Shown here: piece by piece, positions 5,621 to 11,166 of the stretch
Position numbering within the stretch: the stretch's first letter is position 1
Layout: every line of letters starts with the position of its first letter
From: Thermofilum sp.
GTDB lineage: Archaea; Thermoproteota; Thermoprotei; Thermofilales; Thermofilaceae
Direction: 5' to 3'
Length of the DNA: 12,353 bases
Assembly (NCBI GenBank): GCA_020832965.1
Contig: JAJHRM010000054.1
Span: 1 to 12,353, forward strand
Translations under genes and position numbers: made by a program
The notes under the pieces: model-generated
What the model was told of the DNA's origin: nothing
The model's input: only the letters and a program-made list of their open reading frames with translations
The model's database searches: none

Positions 5621-6499
5621 ATGGCTTACAGGGATCTCGCCGCATTTATCGCAGCCTCTTTTACGCTTGCTACTCTAGCCGACGCACTTATTCTAACTGC
5701 AACACAAGGCACTTCGACGCACCTTTTAGTCTCCCGCGTGGCGCTCCTGTGGGGAGTCTTCAGGATGTATACACCTACAATCGGGGCAGCACTAGCCATC
5801 AGGGTTTCTGGGAAGAGTGTAATCGACGAATTTAGGAGCTACCTCAACCCCAAGGAAAAAGCGATCTACTGGTACTTCCTAGCACCCTTAATAGCTTACC
5901 TGGCTTTAGGGATATACATGCTACTGGGTCTTGCCCTCAACGTACTCGACCTAGAAAAACCCGTAGAAATGATTGCTGAGCAAGCGAAGCTCCCCGTGGA
6001 GGCGGCGAGGGCAATCCTGCTGGTACAGCTAGTCTCCGCATACATAGTTGCACTCACATTAAACGCATTTTGTGCAGTAGGCGAGGAGATAGGCTGGCGG
6101 GGCTACCTGTACAAGAGGCTGGGCTATACTGCTAACGCTAGAAACACCTTGACTATTGGGGCTGTCTGGGGGCTATGGCACGCCACCGCAATCGGACTTC
6201 TAGGACATAACTACCCGGTCCTGAGGTGGATGGGTGTTCCAATCTTTGCAGTGTTCTGCATAATTCTCAGTGCCTTAATGCTGTCACTAGTCAGCAGGGC
6301 TGGAAGCATTCTCCCGTCAGTCTCTCTTCACGGTGCACTCAACGCCCTCTGGGGACTAACTATTCTGACATCAAGGCTCGAAGGTGCTGCTGGAGAACTT
6401 CTAGGAGGAAATGGCCTCCTGGGATTAGCCTCTCTAACGACCGTATGTTTCGCCCTGTCGATGTTTCTGAAAACCAAGCGTGACCAGGTTGAGGCGTAA
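5621..6499 (+). CDS. CPBP-family (CAAX/Abi) intramembrane metalloprotease
   Basis: This 292-residue multi-pass membrane protein has about seven to eight hydrophobic segments (around 8-28, 36-60, 83-110, 131-153, 176-197, 203-226, 240-250 and 262-284). The CPBP signatures are complete: GEEIGWRGYLY at 154-164 (Glu155-Glu156 and Arg160), WGLWHA at 183-188 (His187), and a late motif SLHGALNAL with His237 and Asn241. These residues make the zinc-type active site of Rce1-like prenyl-protein proteases. Bacterial and archaeal members act in membrane-protein processing, bacteriocin self-immunity or other roles, so the substrate is open. A large loop (111-130) precedes the catalytic helix. It stands alone on the plus strand. 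After the stop codon, the same frame stays open through the remnant ending at 6763, which looks unrelated in composition. Confidence 0.9.
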   Translation: MAYRDLAAFIAASFTLATLADALILTATQGTSTHLLVSRVALLWGVFRMYTPTIGAALAIRVSGKSVIDEFRSYLNPKEKAIYWYFLAPLIAYLALGIYMLLGLALNVLDLEKPVEMIAEQAKLPVEAARAILLVQLVSAYIVALTLNAFCAVGEEIGWRGYLYKRLGYTANARNTLTIGAVWGLWHATAIGLLGHNYPVLRWMGVPIFAVFCIILSALMLSLVSRAGSILPSVSLHGALNALWGLTILTSRLEGAAGELLGGNGLLGLASLTTVCFALSMFLKTKRDQVEA

Positions 6500-6763
6500 A
6501 CAAGGAATTGTCCATTTGCATGTCTTCCCATTTTTCCAGCACTGGCACTTAAACCCCAAGAGTCCACGAGCTCCGCCGAGACGGCTTCTTCGGGCTCATC
6601 CCCGCCGCCGGACCTAACCGCGCCGTGCTTCAGGGTACTCGAGGGGCCGTGCAAGGACATGGCTGTCCTCTGCCTCGACCCCTCCGGCCTGCCATCCGGG
6701 AGGGCGAGGGTGTTCCTCGCCACCGAGTACGGGACTGCGGCGGCGAGGTTGGGCGCGCACTAG
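6500..6763 (+). pseudogene. Start-less GC-rich gene remnant
   Basis: The plus-strand frame is open to a TAG at 6761-6763 and becomes convincingly protein-like from about 6605 onward. Third positions are almost all G or C, and the product contains CFRVLEGPCKDMAVLCLDPS, followed by RARVFLATEYGTAAARLG. No ATG, GTG or TTG lies at its front; the first ATG (6658) is in the middle of the good segment. This looks like the 3' end of a gene that lost its beginning. The opposite strand is also open across much of this stretch, as expected for very GC-rich codons, so strand choice is not certain. The family is not recognised. A T5 run at 6531-6535 could terminate the preceding CPBP transcript. Confidence 0.35.
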
Positions 6764-6991
6764 GAAGAGCAATACCTACAAAAGGGTTTATGTACCAACA
6801 ACCACGTTTTCCCCACCAACAGGCTGCTTGAATAACCGTATTGCTGTGAGAACTGCCAAGTAGCTTATTCTTGGGTTTCGTGGGTGCGGAATATTCTCAA
6901 CCCTAATAGCGCGCAAAATTATGCATTACGCTTAACTGCCAGCATGCAACTAGTGATTTTTATATTCGAATGCAGAATTAAGGGAGAACTG
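6764..6991. other. Intergenic, AT-richer stretch with a promoter near its end
   Basis: No convincing gene is seen on either strand. The composition turns AT-rich toward the right. TTTTTATATTC at 6956-6966 is a good TATA box, and AGGGAGA (6981-6987) resembles a Shine-Dalgarno site four nt before the GTG at 6992, so expression signals for the following small ORF are still visible. Confidence 0.4.
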
Positions 6992-7197
6992 GTGTATTTT
7001 AACCTTATAATTTAGGTGAAGAGGCGCGCGACATTAAAGAGCTGGAAAAAGAGATATTTTCTATGCATGCAGTTGCTCTTATTGCAGAACTGTCTGTATG
7101 GACAGCACTTGTGCTCTATCAGATGCGCAAATATGGCATTGATGATCTAGAGCTTTTAGCCTCAAAGCTTGAGGACAGAGATGCATGGATCGAGTGA
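6992..7197 (+). pseudogene. Small ORF with an apparent frameshift near its start
   Basis: A GTG at 6992, with a TATA box and Shine-Dalgarno-like AGGGAGA upstream, opens a frame that stops at TAG 7013-7015. One nucleotide out of register, a protein-like frame continues from about 7016 to the TGA at 7195-7197: GEEARDIKELEKEIFSMHAV, ALIAELSVWTALVLYQMRKY, then GIDDLELLASKLEDRD. Its first internal ATG is at 7063, which would give only 44 residues. The amphipathic, helical character of that second frame suggests real coding history. Joined, the product would be about 67 residues. I read it as a small gene broken by one indel, with a natural frameshift or an unrecognised start as the alternatives. 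Its end overlaps the convergent gene by 36 bp. Confidence 0.35.
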
Positions 7198-7638
7198 TTC
7201 CTCCTTGCTCTCTAGGATTTTAATGAACTTTTCAAGAATTAGCTTAGCTTGTGGTTTAAATTCTTCCGGCATATGTGGGTCTTCTGATTGATCTCTAATC
7301 CTCTCCTTTGCCCAAGCGTAATCTCCTCTCTGCAATGCATGTTCTAGTTCCTTTTCAAGTGCAATATAGTGGATTGTGTAAACTAGTGTTATGGGGGAGT
7401 CCACAATGATCCTCCCGTGAATTCTAAAACCCCTTTTCTTCCACTCATTTATCTCAACAAGCTCGTGGATCAGGTAGTATTCGTTTTCGAGAACATCTCT
7501 CAACTTAACCCTGTCCTCAGTGAGGGTCTCAGCAGACATGTAGTCCACAAGGTCTTGAGCTGAGACATCTAAGTGATAATTAAGTGATTCTAGAGTTCTC
7601 CGGGCTTTCTCAATTTTACTCTCAATTTCCTCAAGCAT
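7162..7638 (-). CDS. Unrecognised small helical protein
   Basis: This 158-residue, mostly helical and highly charged protein was not matched to a family. Visible segments are an N-terminal coiled-coil-like helix (1-20, MLEEIESKIEKARRTLESLN) and a central YYLIHELVEINEWKKRG (54-70) followed by FRIHGRIIVDSPITLVYTIH. A helical part, ALEKELEHALQRGDYAWAKERI (93-114), and a final helix at 130-146 complete it. The His/Glu-rich central helix and overall build suggest a small effector- or HEPN-like helical bundle, but no catalytic R-x4-6-H motif is evident, so no function is assigned. ATG 7638 is chosen because GAGGTGAG lies about 5 nt upstream; a GTG at 7647 would place that site inside the gene. The gene is visibly AT-richer than its neighbours, which hints at different origin. 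Confidence 0.65.
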   Translation of the reverse strand: MLEEIESKIEKARRTLESLNYHLDVSAQDLVDYMSAETLTEDRVKLRDVLENEYYLIHELVEINEWKKRGFRIHGRIIVDSPITLVYTIHYIALEKELEHALQRGDYAWAKERIRDQSEDPHMPEEFKPQAKLILEKFIKILESKEESLDPCISVLKL

Positions 7639-7643
7639 TGTTC

Positions 7644-7651
7644 TCACCTCT
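7644..7651 (-). promoter_or_regulatory. Shine-Dalgarno site fixing the 7638 start
   Basis: On the minus strand GAGGTGAG precedes ATG 7638 by about 5 nt and is an excellent match to the archaeal 16S 3' end. It argues against the in-frame GTG at 7647 as the start. Confidence 0.6.
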
Positions 7652-7688
7652 AACGTGCCAGCAGCAATGACCAGTTCATTCGTTATCC

Positions 7689-7697
7689 GATTAAAAA
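7689..7697. promoter_or_regulatory. AT box between divergent genes
   Basis: GATTAAAAA reads as a TATA box in both directions. Rightward it predicts initiation near 7720, exactly at the ATA that begins the mini RHH frame. Leftward (TTTTTAATC) it predicts initiation near 7666-7668, leaving a leader of about 28 nt that carries the Shine-Dalgarno site of the 7638 gene. Confidence 0.5.
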
Positions 7698-7718
7698 TGC
7701 TGCGCGCGCTATACGTAC

Positions 7719-7859
7719 ATACGGATTGCCAAGAAGAAGCTTACCCTGAGCGTTGAGGGTGACTTGCTAGATGAGGTTAAGGGAATTGCTGCCCTCAAGG
7801 GCAGGAGCTTGAGCGGCATCGTTGAGAAGTGCCTAGAATACCTAGTGTTCGAGAGATAG
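7719..7859 (+). CDS. Mini ribbon-helix-helix antitoxin-like protein (non-canonical ATA start)
   Basis: The frame encodes a 46-residue protein almost entirely made of a RHH fold: a basic lead RIAKKK, the strand LTLSVEGD, helix A LLDEVKGIAALKG, the turn RSLSG, and helix B IVEKCLEYLVFER, ending at TAG 7857-7859. This is the usual shape of CopG/DUF6364-type antitoxins. There is no in-frame ATG, GTG or TTG between the upstream stop (7692) and the domain. The codon at the expected position is ATA (7719), lying where the upstream AT box predicts the 5' end of a leaderless mRNA. Either ATA is used, or an ATG mutated to ATA and silenced the gene. No toxin gene follows on the same strand; instead a DUF2283 gene converges and overlaps by 18 bp. 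A lost partner is my inference. Confidence 0.55.
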   Translation: MRIAKKKLTLSVEGDLLDEVKGIAALKGRSLSGIVEKCLEYLVFER

Positions 7860-8105
7860 GCCGAGGCTCTTGGCAAGGAGCGCGCGCTTCTCCATAACCC
7901 CTCTTTTGGATGCATTCCACATCTCTATTCCCATCATCCTCCCTTTCTCGTCTAGCTTCACAATAACATTGTCTCCTGCCTCGATAGCCTCCTCCGCAGT
8001 TCCATCCATGAAATGAAGGTAGAGTATATCTGTCTCAGGGTTATATAGCACCTTCACAGGCTGTAGTGCGCGTACCATGTACTGCTTAGGTTGCGCGGAG
8101 GGCAC
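7842..8105 (-). CDS. DUF2283 domain protein
   Basis: This 87-residue protein has the DUF2283 pattern from about residue 18: VKVLYNPETDILYLHFMDG, then a short AEEAIEAGDNVIVKLDEKG strand pair, and RMMGIEMWNASKRG, followed by a C-terminal helix. Family members are small beta-rich proteins of unknown biochemical role. They often sit next to DUF4258-type proteins and are discussed as antitoxin-like, but none is seen here. The GTG at 8105 follows the stop of the nucleoside phosphorylase gene by 5 nt on the same strand, so co-transcription is likely. Neither this GTG nor the in-frame ATG at 8078 has a clear ribosome binding site, and the shorter form would be 78 residues and still hold the whole domain. 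The 3' end overlaps the convergent mini RHH gene. Confidence 0.8.
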   Translation of the reverse strand: MPSAQPKQYMVRALQPVKVLYNPETDILYLHFMDGTAEEAIEAGDNVIVKLDEKGRMMGIEMWNASKRGVMEKRALLAKSLGLSLEH

Positions 8106-8110
8106 AATGG

Positions 8111-8887
8111 CTAGCGCTTCTGCTTGGACTCTGCAAGAATAGCTAGGTACTTTTCAACTACTTGCGGTAGAGAGTTTATCGTTGAGGAGAGCTTCGCCTC
8201 GTGGAAGCCGAACCTACTCCTCCCTAGTGGATACACGACGTCGCTTACTGCTAGCAGAGCCACTGCGGGTACGCTGAGGTACTTGGAGAGAGCGTATAGT
8301 GCGCAAACCTCCATCTCGACCGCTACGCAGCCCCACTTCCCGTGGTACTCAGCGGCCTTCCACTCGAGCTCCCTGTAGGGAGCCGAGATCGACCAGACCC
8401 TACCCGTGCGTGCTGGGAGCCTGCATGCGTAGGCAGCCTGCAGCATCATCTCCACGTGCTCCTCGCGTGCGTCGATGGCGATGCCGTACGGGATGTAGTG
8501 CTGTGAGAAGCCGTCCTCGCATACGCCGCCTGTCGGCACCACTAGGTCTCCGACTTCGACTTCCTCCCCAAGACCCCCTGCGAGCCCCAGGAAGATGAAG
8601 TGGCTGGCGCCCACTGCTGCCAGCTCCTCAACGAAGGACAGCTCCGGAGCTCCCACGCCCGTATGAGTGAAGGAGACTGCTAACCCGTATACGCTGGCTC
8701 TCCACAAGCCCCACCTTCCTTCAGGCTTGTATATCCACTTTTCCCACGGTTCAGGTTTAAAGTGCTTTAAAAGCGATTCGAATATGCTCCTTATGGGCGT
8801 TATCACGACAACTTCTCCCACGTCAACCTCAACGTTCTTCACCTTAGCGGCGTAACTAATCCAGTCGCGGGGGTTAAGCAACGACAT
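8111..8887 (-). CDS. Nucleoside phosphorylase (uridine phosphorylase / PNP-UDP family)
   Basis: This 258-residue protein has the family's landmarks in order: a phosphate-site strand and loop HTGVGAPELSFVEELAAVGA (75-94), SHFIFLGLAGGL (95-106) followed by EVGDLVVPTGGV, the ribose/base segment VAVEMEVCALYALSKYL (188-204) with the Glu-Met-Glu at 191-193, and VALLAVSDVV (209-218) with the conserved Ser-Asp. These enzymes cleave nucleosides with phosphate to free base and ribose-1-phosphate, supplying the archaeal pentose/nucleoside salvage route. Uridine phosphorylase is the likeliest specificity, but this is not certain. ATG 8887 is chosen because a TATA box lies about 26 nt upstream, whereas the frame further upstream (to 9094) only mirrors the divergent gene. 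Length is normal. A DUF2283 gene follows 5 nt downstream, and the RHH/AbiEii-like pair is divergent across 81 bp. Confidence 0.88.
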   Translation of the reverse strand: MSLLNPRDWISYAAKVKNVEVDVGEVVVITPIRSIFESLLKHFKPEPWEKWIYKPEGRWGLWRASVYGLAVSFTHTGVGAPELSFVEELAAVGASHFIFLGLAGGLGEEVEVGDLVVPTGGVCEDGFSQHYIPYGIAIDAREEHVEMMLQAAYACRLPARTGRVWSISAPYRELEWKAAEYHGKWGCVAVEMEVCALYALSKYLSVPAVALLAVSDVVYPLGRSRFGFHEAKLSSTINSLPQVVEKYLAILAESKQKR

Positions 8888-8908
8888 ATGAACGACTGCC
8901 GGTGACTG

Positions 8909-8917
8909 CTTAAAATA
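8909..8917 (-). promoter_or_regulatory. TATA box of the phosphorylase gene
   Basis: On the minus strand TATTTTAAG is centred about 26 nt before ATG 8887, indicating a leaderless mRNA. It is separate from the rightward box at 8938. Confidence 0.55.
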
Positions 8918-8937
8918 GCCTGCGCGCCCCGGGCAAT

Positions 8938-8944
8938 GTTTATC
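8938..8944 (+). promoter_or_regulatory. TATA box of the RHH/AbiEii-like pair
   Basis: GTTTATC is centred about 28 nt upstream of the ATG at 8969, predicting transcription from the start codon itself (leaderless). The palindrome 8951-8967 occupies the space between box and start. Confidence 0.6.
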
Positions 8945-8950
8945 AACACG

Positions 8951-8967
8951 GTAATACATTGTATTAC
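8951..8967. promoter_or_regulatory. 17-bp perfect palindrome, probable autoregulatory operator
   Basis: GTAATACATTGTATTAC has two perfect 8-bp arms around one central base and sits between the TATA box and the start codon of a RHH-domain protein. Occupancy would block initiation. AbiE-type operons are known to be repressed by their antitoxin through inverted repeats in the promoter, so this is the expected arrangement. The AATACATT core is shared with the palindrome at 2305-2318. Confidence 0.6.
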
Positions 8968-8968
8968 G

Positions 8969-9685
8969 ATGCCTGTTATCTCTGCGAGGGTGGGGGAAAG
9001 GGAGAGAGCCTTGATCACTGAGAGAGCTAGGAAGCTTGGACTCGGAGTCTCCGAGTACCTGAGACACGTCGCCCTGAGGGACTTGGGGGATCACGTGGTC
9101 GCCTCAAGGGTGGCGAACATTCTCTTCAATCTTCCAAAGGGGTGGCTGGCCGAGTACGTCCTCTTCGAGAAGGCTGAGAAGATGGGCTGGCTTTTCAGGG
9201 CTCTGGGGCTTAGGATCTCGTACACCTCTGCACTCGAGTACCACACTCCGATCCAGCTTGGGCTCTGGTGGGTGTTCCTCGACGCTGACCCGCCCATAGT
9301 TGACTGGGTGATTGGCGAGTTAAGGGGGCGGGGTTTCAGGGCTGGGAGGTGGGGAGAGCCGGCTGGGGAGCCTCTCATAGATCCAAGCAACCCCCTCTTC
9401 CTCGTTAGACCAATGCCGCCGGGCTCCGCTGCGGAGCCCGTGGAACCTATAGAGGAGCTTGTGATTGACCTGCTCCCCGAGTCTGAGTGGTGCTCTGCTG
9501 AGCTTATCGTAAACTACGGTGAGCGACTGCGCTGGGAAAGGGTATGGTGGGTCGCAAGAATGTGGGGGAGGGAGCATTACCTTAGGGAATTAATTGAGAA
9601 GCTTGAGAGGGAGGAGATGAGGGAGAGACACCTTCACAGATGGCTTGTGGGTGGTAGCTATGGACAGCATGGCCCGAGCACCTAA
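8969..9685 (+). CDS. RHH-domain protein, putative antitoxin of an AbiEii-like pair
   Basis: This protein has 238 residues. An N-terminal RHH DNA-binding domain occupies about 1-40: the strand PVISARVGERER, helix A ALITERARKLG, the turn LGVSE, and helix B YLRHVALRDLG. The remaining 195 residues are a Trp-rich region not matched to any family, including GWLAEYVLFEKAEKMGWLFR (58-77) and LEYHTPIQLGLWWVFLDADPP (89-109). The final part has VEPIEELVIDLLPESEW (158-174) and a helical end RLRWERVWWVARMWGREHYL. ATG 8969 is chosen because of the TATA spacing and because the RHH begins there; the in-frame ATG at 8936 lies upstream of the palindrome. The last 26 bp overlap the next gene, which indicates translational coupling. 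I infer a DNA-binding antitoxin, with its C-terminal part contacting the nucleotidyltransferase, by analogy with AbiEi, which instead carries a winged helix. Confidence 0.7.
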   Translation: MPVISARVGERERALITERARKLGLGVSEYLRHVALRDLGDHVVASRVANILFNLPKGWLAEYVLFEKAEKMGWLFRALGLRISYTSALEYHTPIQLGLWWVFLDADPPIVDWVIGELRGRGFRAGRWGEPAGEPLIDPSNPLFLVRPMPPGSAAEPVEPIEELVIDLLPESEWCSAELIVNYGERLRWERVWWVARMWGREHYLRELIEKLEREEMRERHLHRWLVGGSYGQHGPST

Positions 9686-10406
9686 GCTGCCACCAGCTAA
9701 GGCGAGGGAGCGTATGCTTCTCGAGGAGGAGAATGTTAAAGCTTTCGAGGAGCTGCTTGGGAGGCTGGGACCTGGCTCCCTAATGCTCATCGGTGGAATG
9801 GGTGTTCGGGCGCTAGTCGGTAGCTGGGCTAGCCACGGGCGTTACACTCTAGATGTAGATACTATAGCCTGCACAAGCATAAGCCACGTGGCGAGCGTCG
9901 CGGGATCGCTGGGCTTTGATGTAAGGCATAGGGAGTGGGGGTTAGAGCTAGCTAGAGTAAGTGTGACTTCCAGGAAATACACAGTGAAGATCGATGTAGG
10001 CAAGCCCGTTGTGACATCATTGAGAGGCCGCGAGTTCAGATATGAACCAAGCATGTACGTGATAGCGGATTTGGAGGCAGCTACCGGCTACGTTGTCTGC
10101 GGCGTGCATGTGCAGAGAGTTGAGGTGTTGATGCTGGGTAAGATGGCAAGCGGGACACCTAAAGTACCCCATGACCTCGTGGACCTTGTGGCTGTTGACC
10201 GCGCCTGCAGAGTTGGCAGGCTCGTAGTGGACCTAGAGCTCCTCAGGACGAAACTTGCCGAGGGAAAGGCTCGCCTCGATGTCCGAGAATTCCTAGAGAA
10301 GCTGAGTACCGCACCTGTGGGACCCTTCGAAGAATTACGGAGGGCGGCCTTAAACACGAGCTTCGTGAAAACGGTGAGCGCGTTGCTAGAGGAGCTTGAC
10401 AGTTGA
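9660..10406 (+). CDS. AbiEii-like nucleotidyltransferase, putative toxin
   Basis: This 248-residue protein has the elements of the AbiEii/MNT nucleotidyltransferase fold. The glycine motif LMLIGGMGVRAL is at 41-52, followed by GRYTLDVDTIA (60-70) with the metal-binding pair Asp65/Asp67. A third acidic residue lies in a later strand, VKIDV (Asp112). A helix-loop, VLMLGKMASGTPKVPHDLVDLVAV, then matches the Lys-(Ala/Ser)-Gly and Lys/His-Asp-x-x-Asp motif of AbiEii. AbiEii-type toxins transfer nucleotides to targets such as tRNA and are neutralised by a co-encoded partner. Here the partner would be the overlapping RHH gene upstream. ATG 9660 is preferred because GGGTGGT lies 4 nt before it; TTG 9645, GTG 9651 and ATG 9669 are also in frame. 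All catalytic residues appear intact. A non-toxic housekeeping nucleotidyltransferase is the alternative. Confidence 0.78.
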   Translation: MDSMARAPKLPPAKARERMLLEEENVKAFEELLGRLGPGSLMLIGGMGVRALVGSWASHGRYTLDVDTIACTSISHVASVAGSLGFDVRHREWGLELARVSVTSRKYTVKIDVGKPVVTSLRGREFRYEPSMYVIADLEAATGYVVCGVHVQRVEVLMLGKMASGTPKVPHDLVDLVAVDRACRVGRLVVDLELLRTKLAEGKARLDVREFLEKLSTAPVGPFEELRRAALNTSFVKTVSALLEELDS

Positions 10407-10525
10407 CGTTGCAACATGCCCGCAGGGTACAAGCTAGGCGGTGGTGGGATGCTAAGCCTTATACTCAGCTAGGGGTAGTAGTCGGGCAAAGACTTGCAAG
10501 CCTGTTTTCGAAGCCCCGACTCTAT

Positions 10526-11140
10526 TCAGGGCGCGGCTGATGTAGCTTGTATGCAGAGGTCGCGGACCGGGCACTTGCTGCACTTCGGCTTCCTGGCTGT
10601 GCAGACCAGCGCGGCGAAGTCCATCAGCGCCAGGTTCGCCTCGCAGGTTCCAGCCTGCATCACGATTTGCTCCACAATCCCCTCAGCTCTCTCGGATCCG
10701 AAGGCTCGCTTGATCACGCGCACAGTGTTCACGTCGAGCACTGGGACGGGCTGGCGGTGTGCTAGGCAGTTGATCAGTGCTTTTGCGTAGGGTCCTAGGC
10801 CCGGCAGGTCTGAGGCTTTGCTACCCCAGCTCCCTGCGAGTGCGTGTATCTGCCGCGCCCGCGTCCTGTGCAGTCCTAGAGGTTTCAGGAGCCTCTCAAT
10901 TTCCTCTACGCCGAGCTGCAGTGCGTGCTCGGGGGTGGGTAGAGCGGAGATTATCCTGTGATAGTGCTTCGCAACAGTCTCGGCCCTGGTCTTCCTGAGG
11001 AGGATTGCCGTCAGCGCGACCTGCCACTCGCTCCCCATCCCGACCCGCCATGGGAAATCCCTCCTGTTGGCGGAGTACCACTCCATGAGCCTCCTCGTGA
11101 ACTCGCCGACGGCATCCACGCTGCCCGGCGTTTTCCTCAT
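10526..11140 (-). CDS. MIG-type T/U:G mismatch DNA glycosylase (HhH-GPD, 4Fe-4S)
   Basis: This 204-residue protein is a full endonuclease III/MutY-superfamily glycosylase. It contains NRRDFPWR at 25-32, the helix VALTAILLRKTRAETV (41-56), and the helix-hairpin-helix LPGLGPYAKALINC (112-125) followed by VPVLDVNTVRVIKRAFG (132-148). The [4Fe-4S] set is C-x6-C-x2-C-x5-C (Cys180, 187, 190, 196). Tyr118 and Asp136 correspond to the Tyr/Asp pair of the archaeal thymine-DNA glycosylase Mig.MthI, and NLALMDFAALVCTARKPKC also mirrors that enzyme. The role is removal of thymine or uracil opposite guanine after cytosine or 5-methylcytosine deamination, important in hyperthermophiles. MutY activity (A opposite G) is the alternative, but the C-terminal MutY domain is missing. 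ATG 11140 follows a GGTGGTGA site; GTG 11158 is also in frame. It is downstream of the ATPase-nuclease gene, probably in one operon. Confidence 0.85.
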   Translation of the reverse strand: MRKTPGSVDAVGEFTRRLMEWYSANRRDFPWRVGMGSEWQVALTAILLRKTRAETVAKHYHRIISALPTPEHALQLGVEEIERLLKPLGLHRTRARQIHALAGSWGSKASDLPGLGPYAKALINCLAHRQPVPVLDVNTVRVIKRAFGSERAEGIVEQIVMQAGTCEANLALMDFAALVCTARKPKCSKCPVRDLCIQATSAAP

Positions 11141-11166
11141 CTTCACCACCACTTTCACCTGGACTC

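Noticed and set aside
6328..6723. Minus-strand 131-codon open frame under the CPBP end and the GC-rich remnant
   Set aside because: About half is antisense to the confident CPBP gene, and the product is Ser/Gly/Arg-rich without recognisable structure. The plus strand looks more protein-like in 6605-6763.
8124..8855. Several plus-strand open frames opposite the phosphorylase gene
   Set aside because: They are antisense shadows of a confidently identified enzyme gene.
8888..9094. Upstream extension of the nucleoside phosphorylase
   Set aside because: It lies antisense to the RHH gene start, would cross both promoters, and has no family similarity. ATG 8887 has correct TATA spacing.
10407..10525. 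Possible small RNA or terminator between the AbiEii-like and glycosylase genes
   Set aside because: No T-run, tRNA arm or stable stem stands out. It is treated as a plain convergent spacer.
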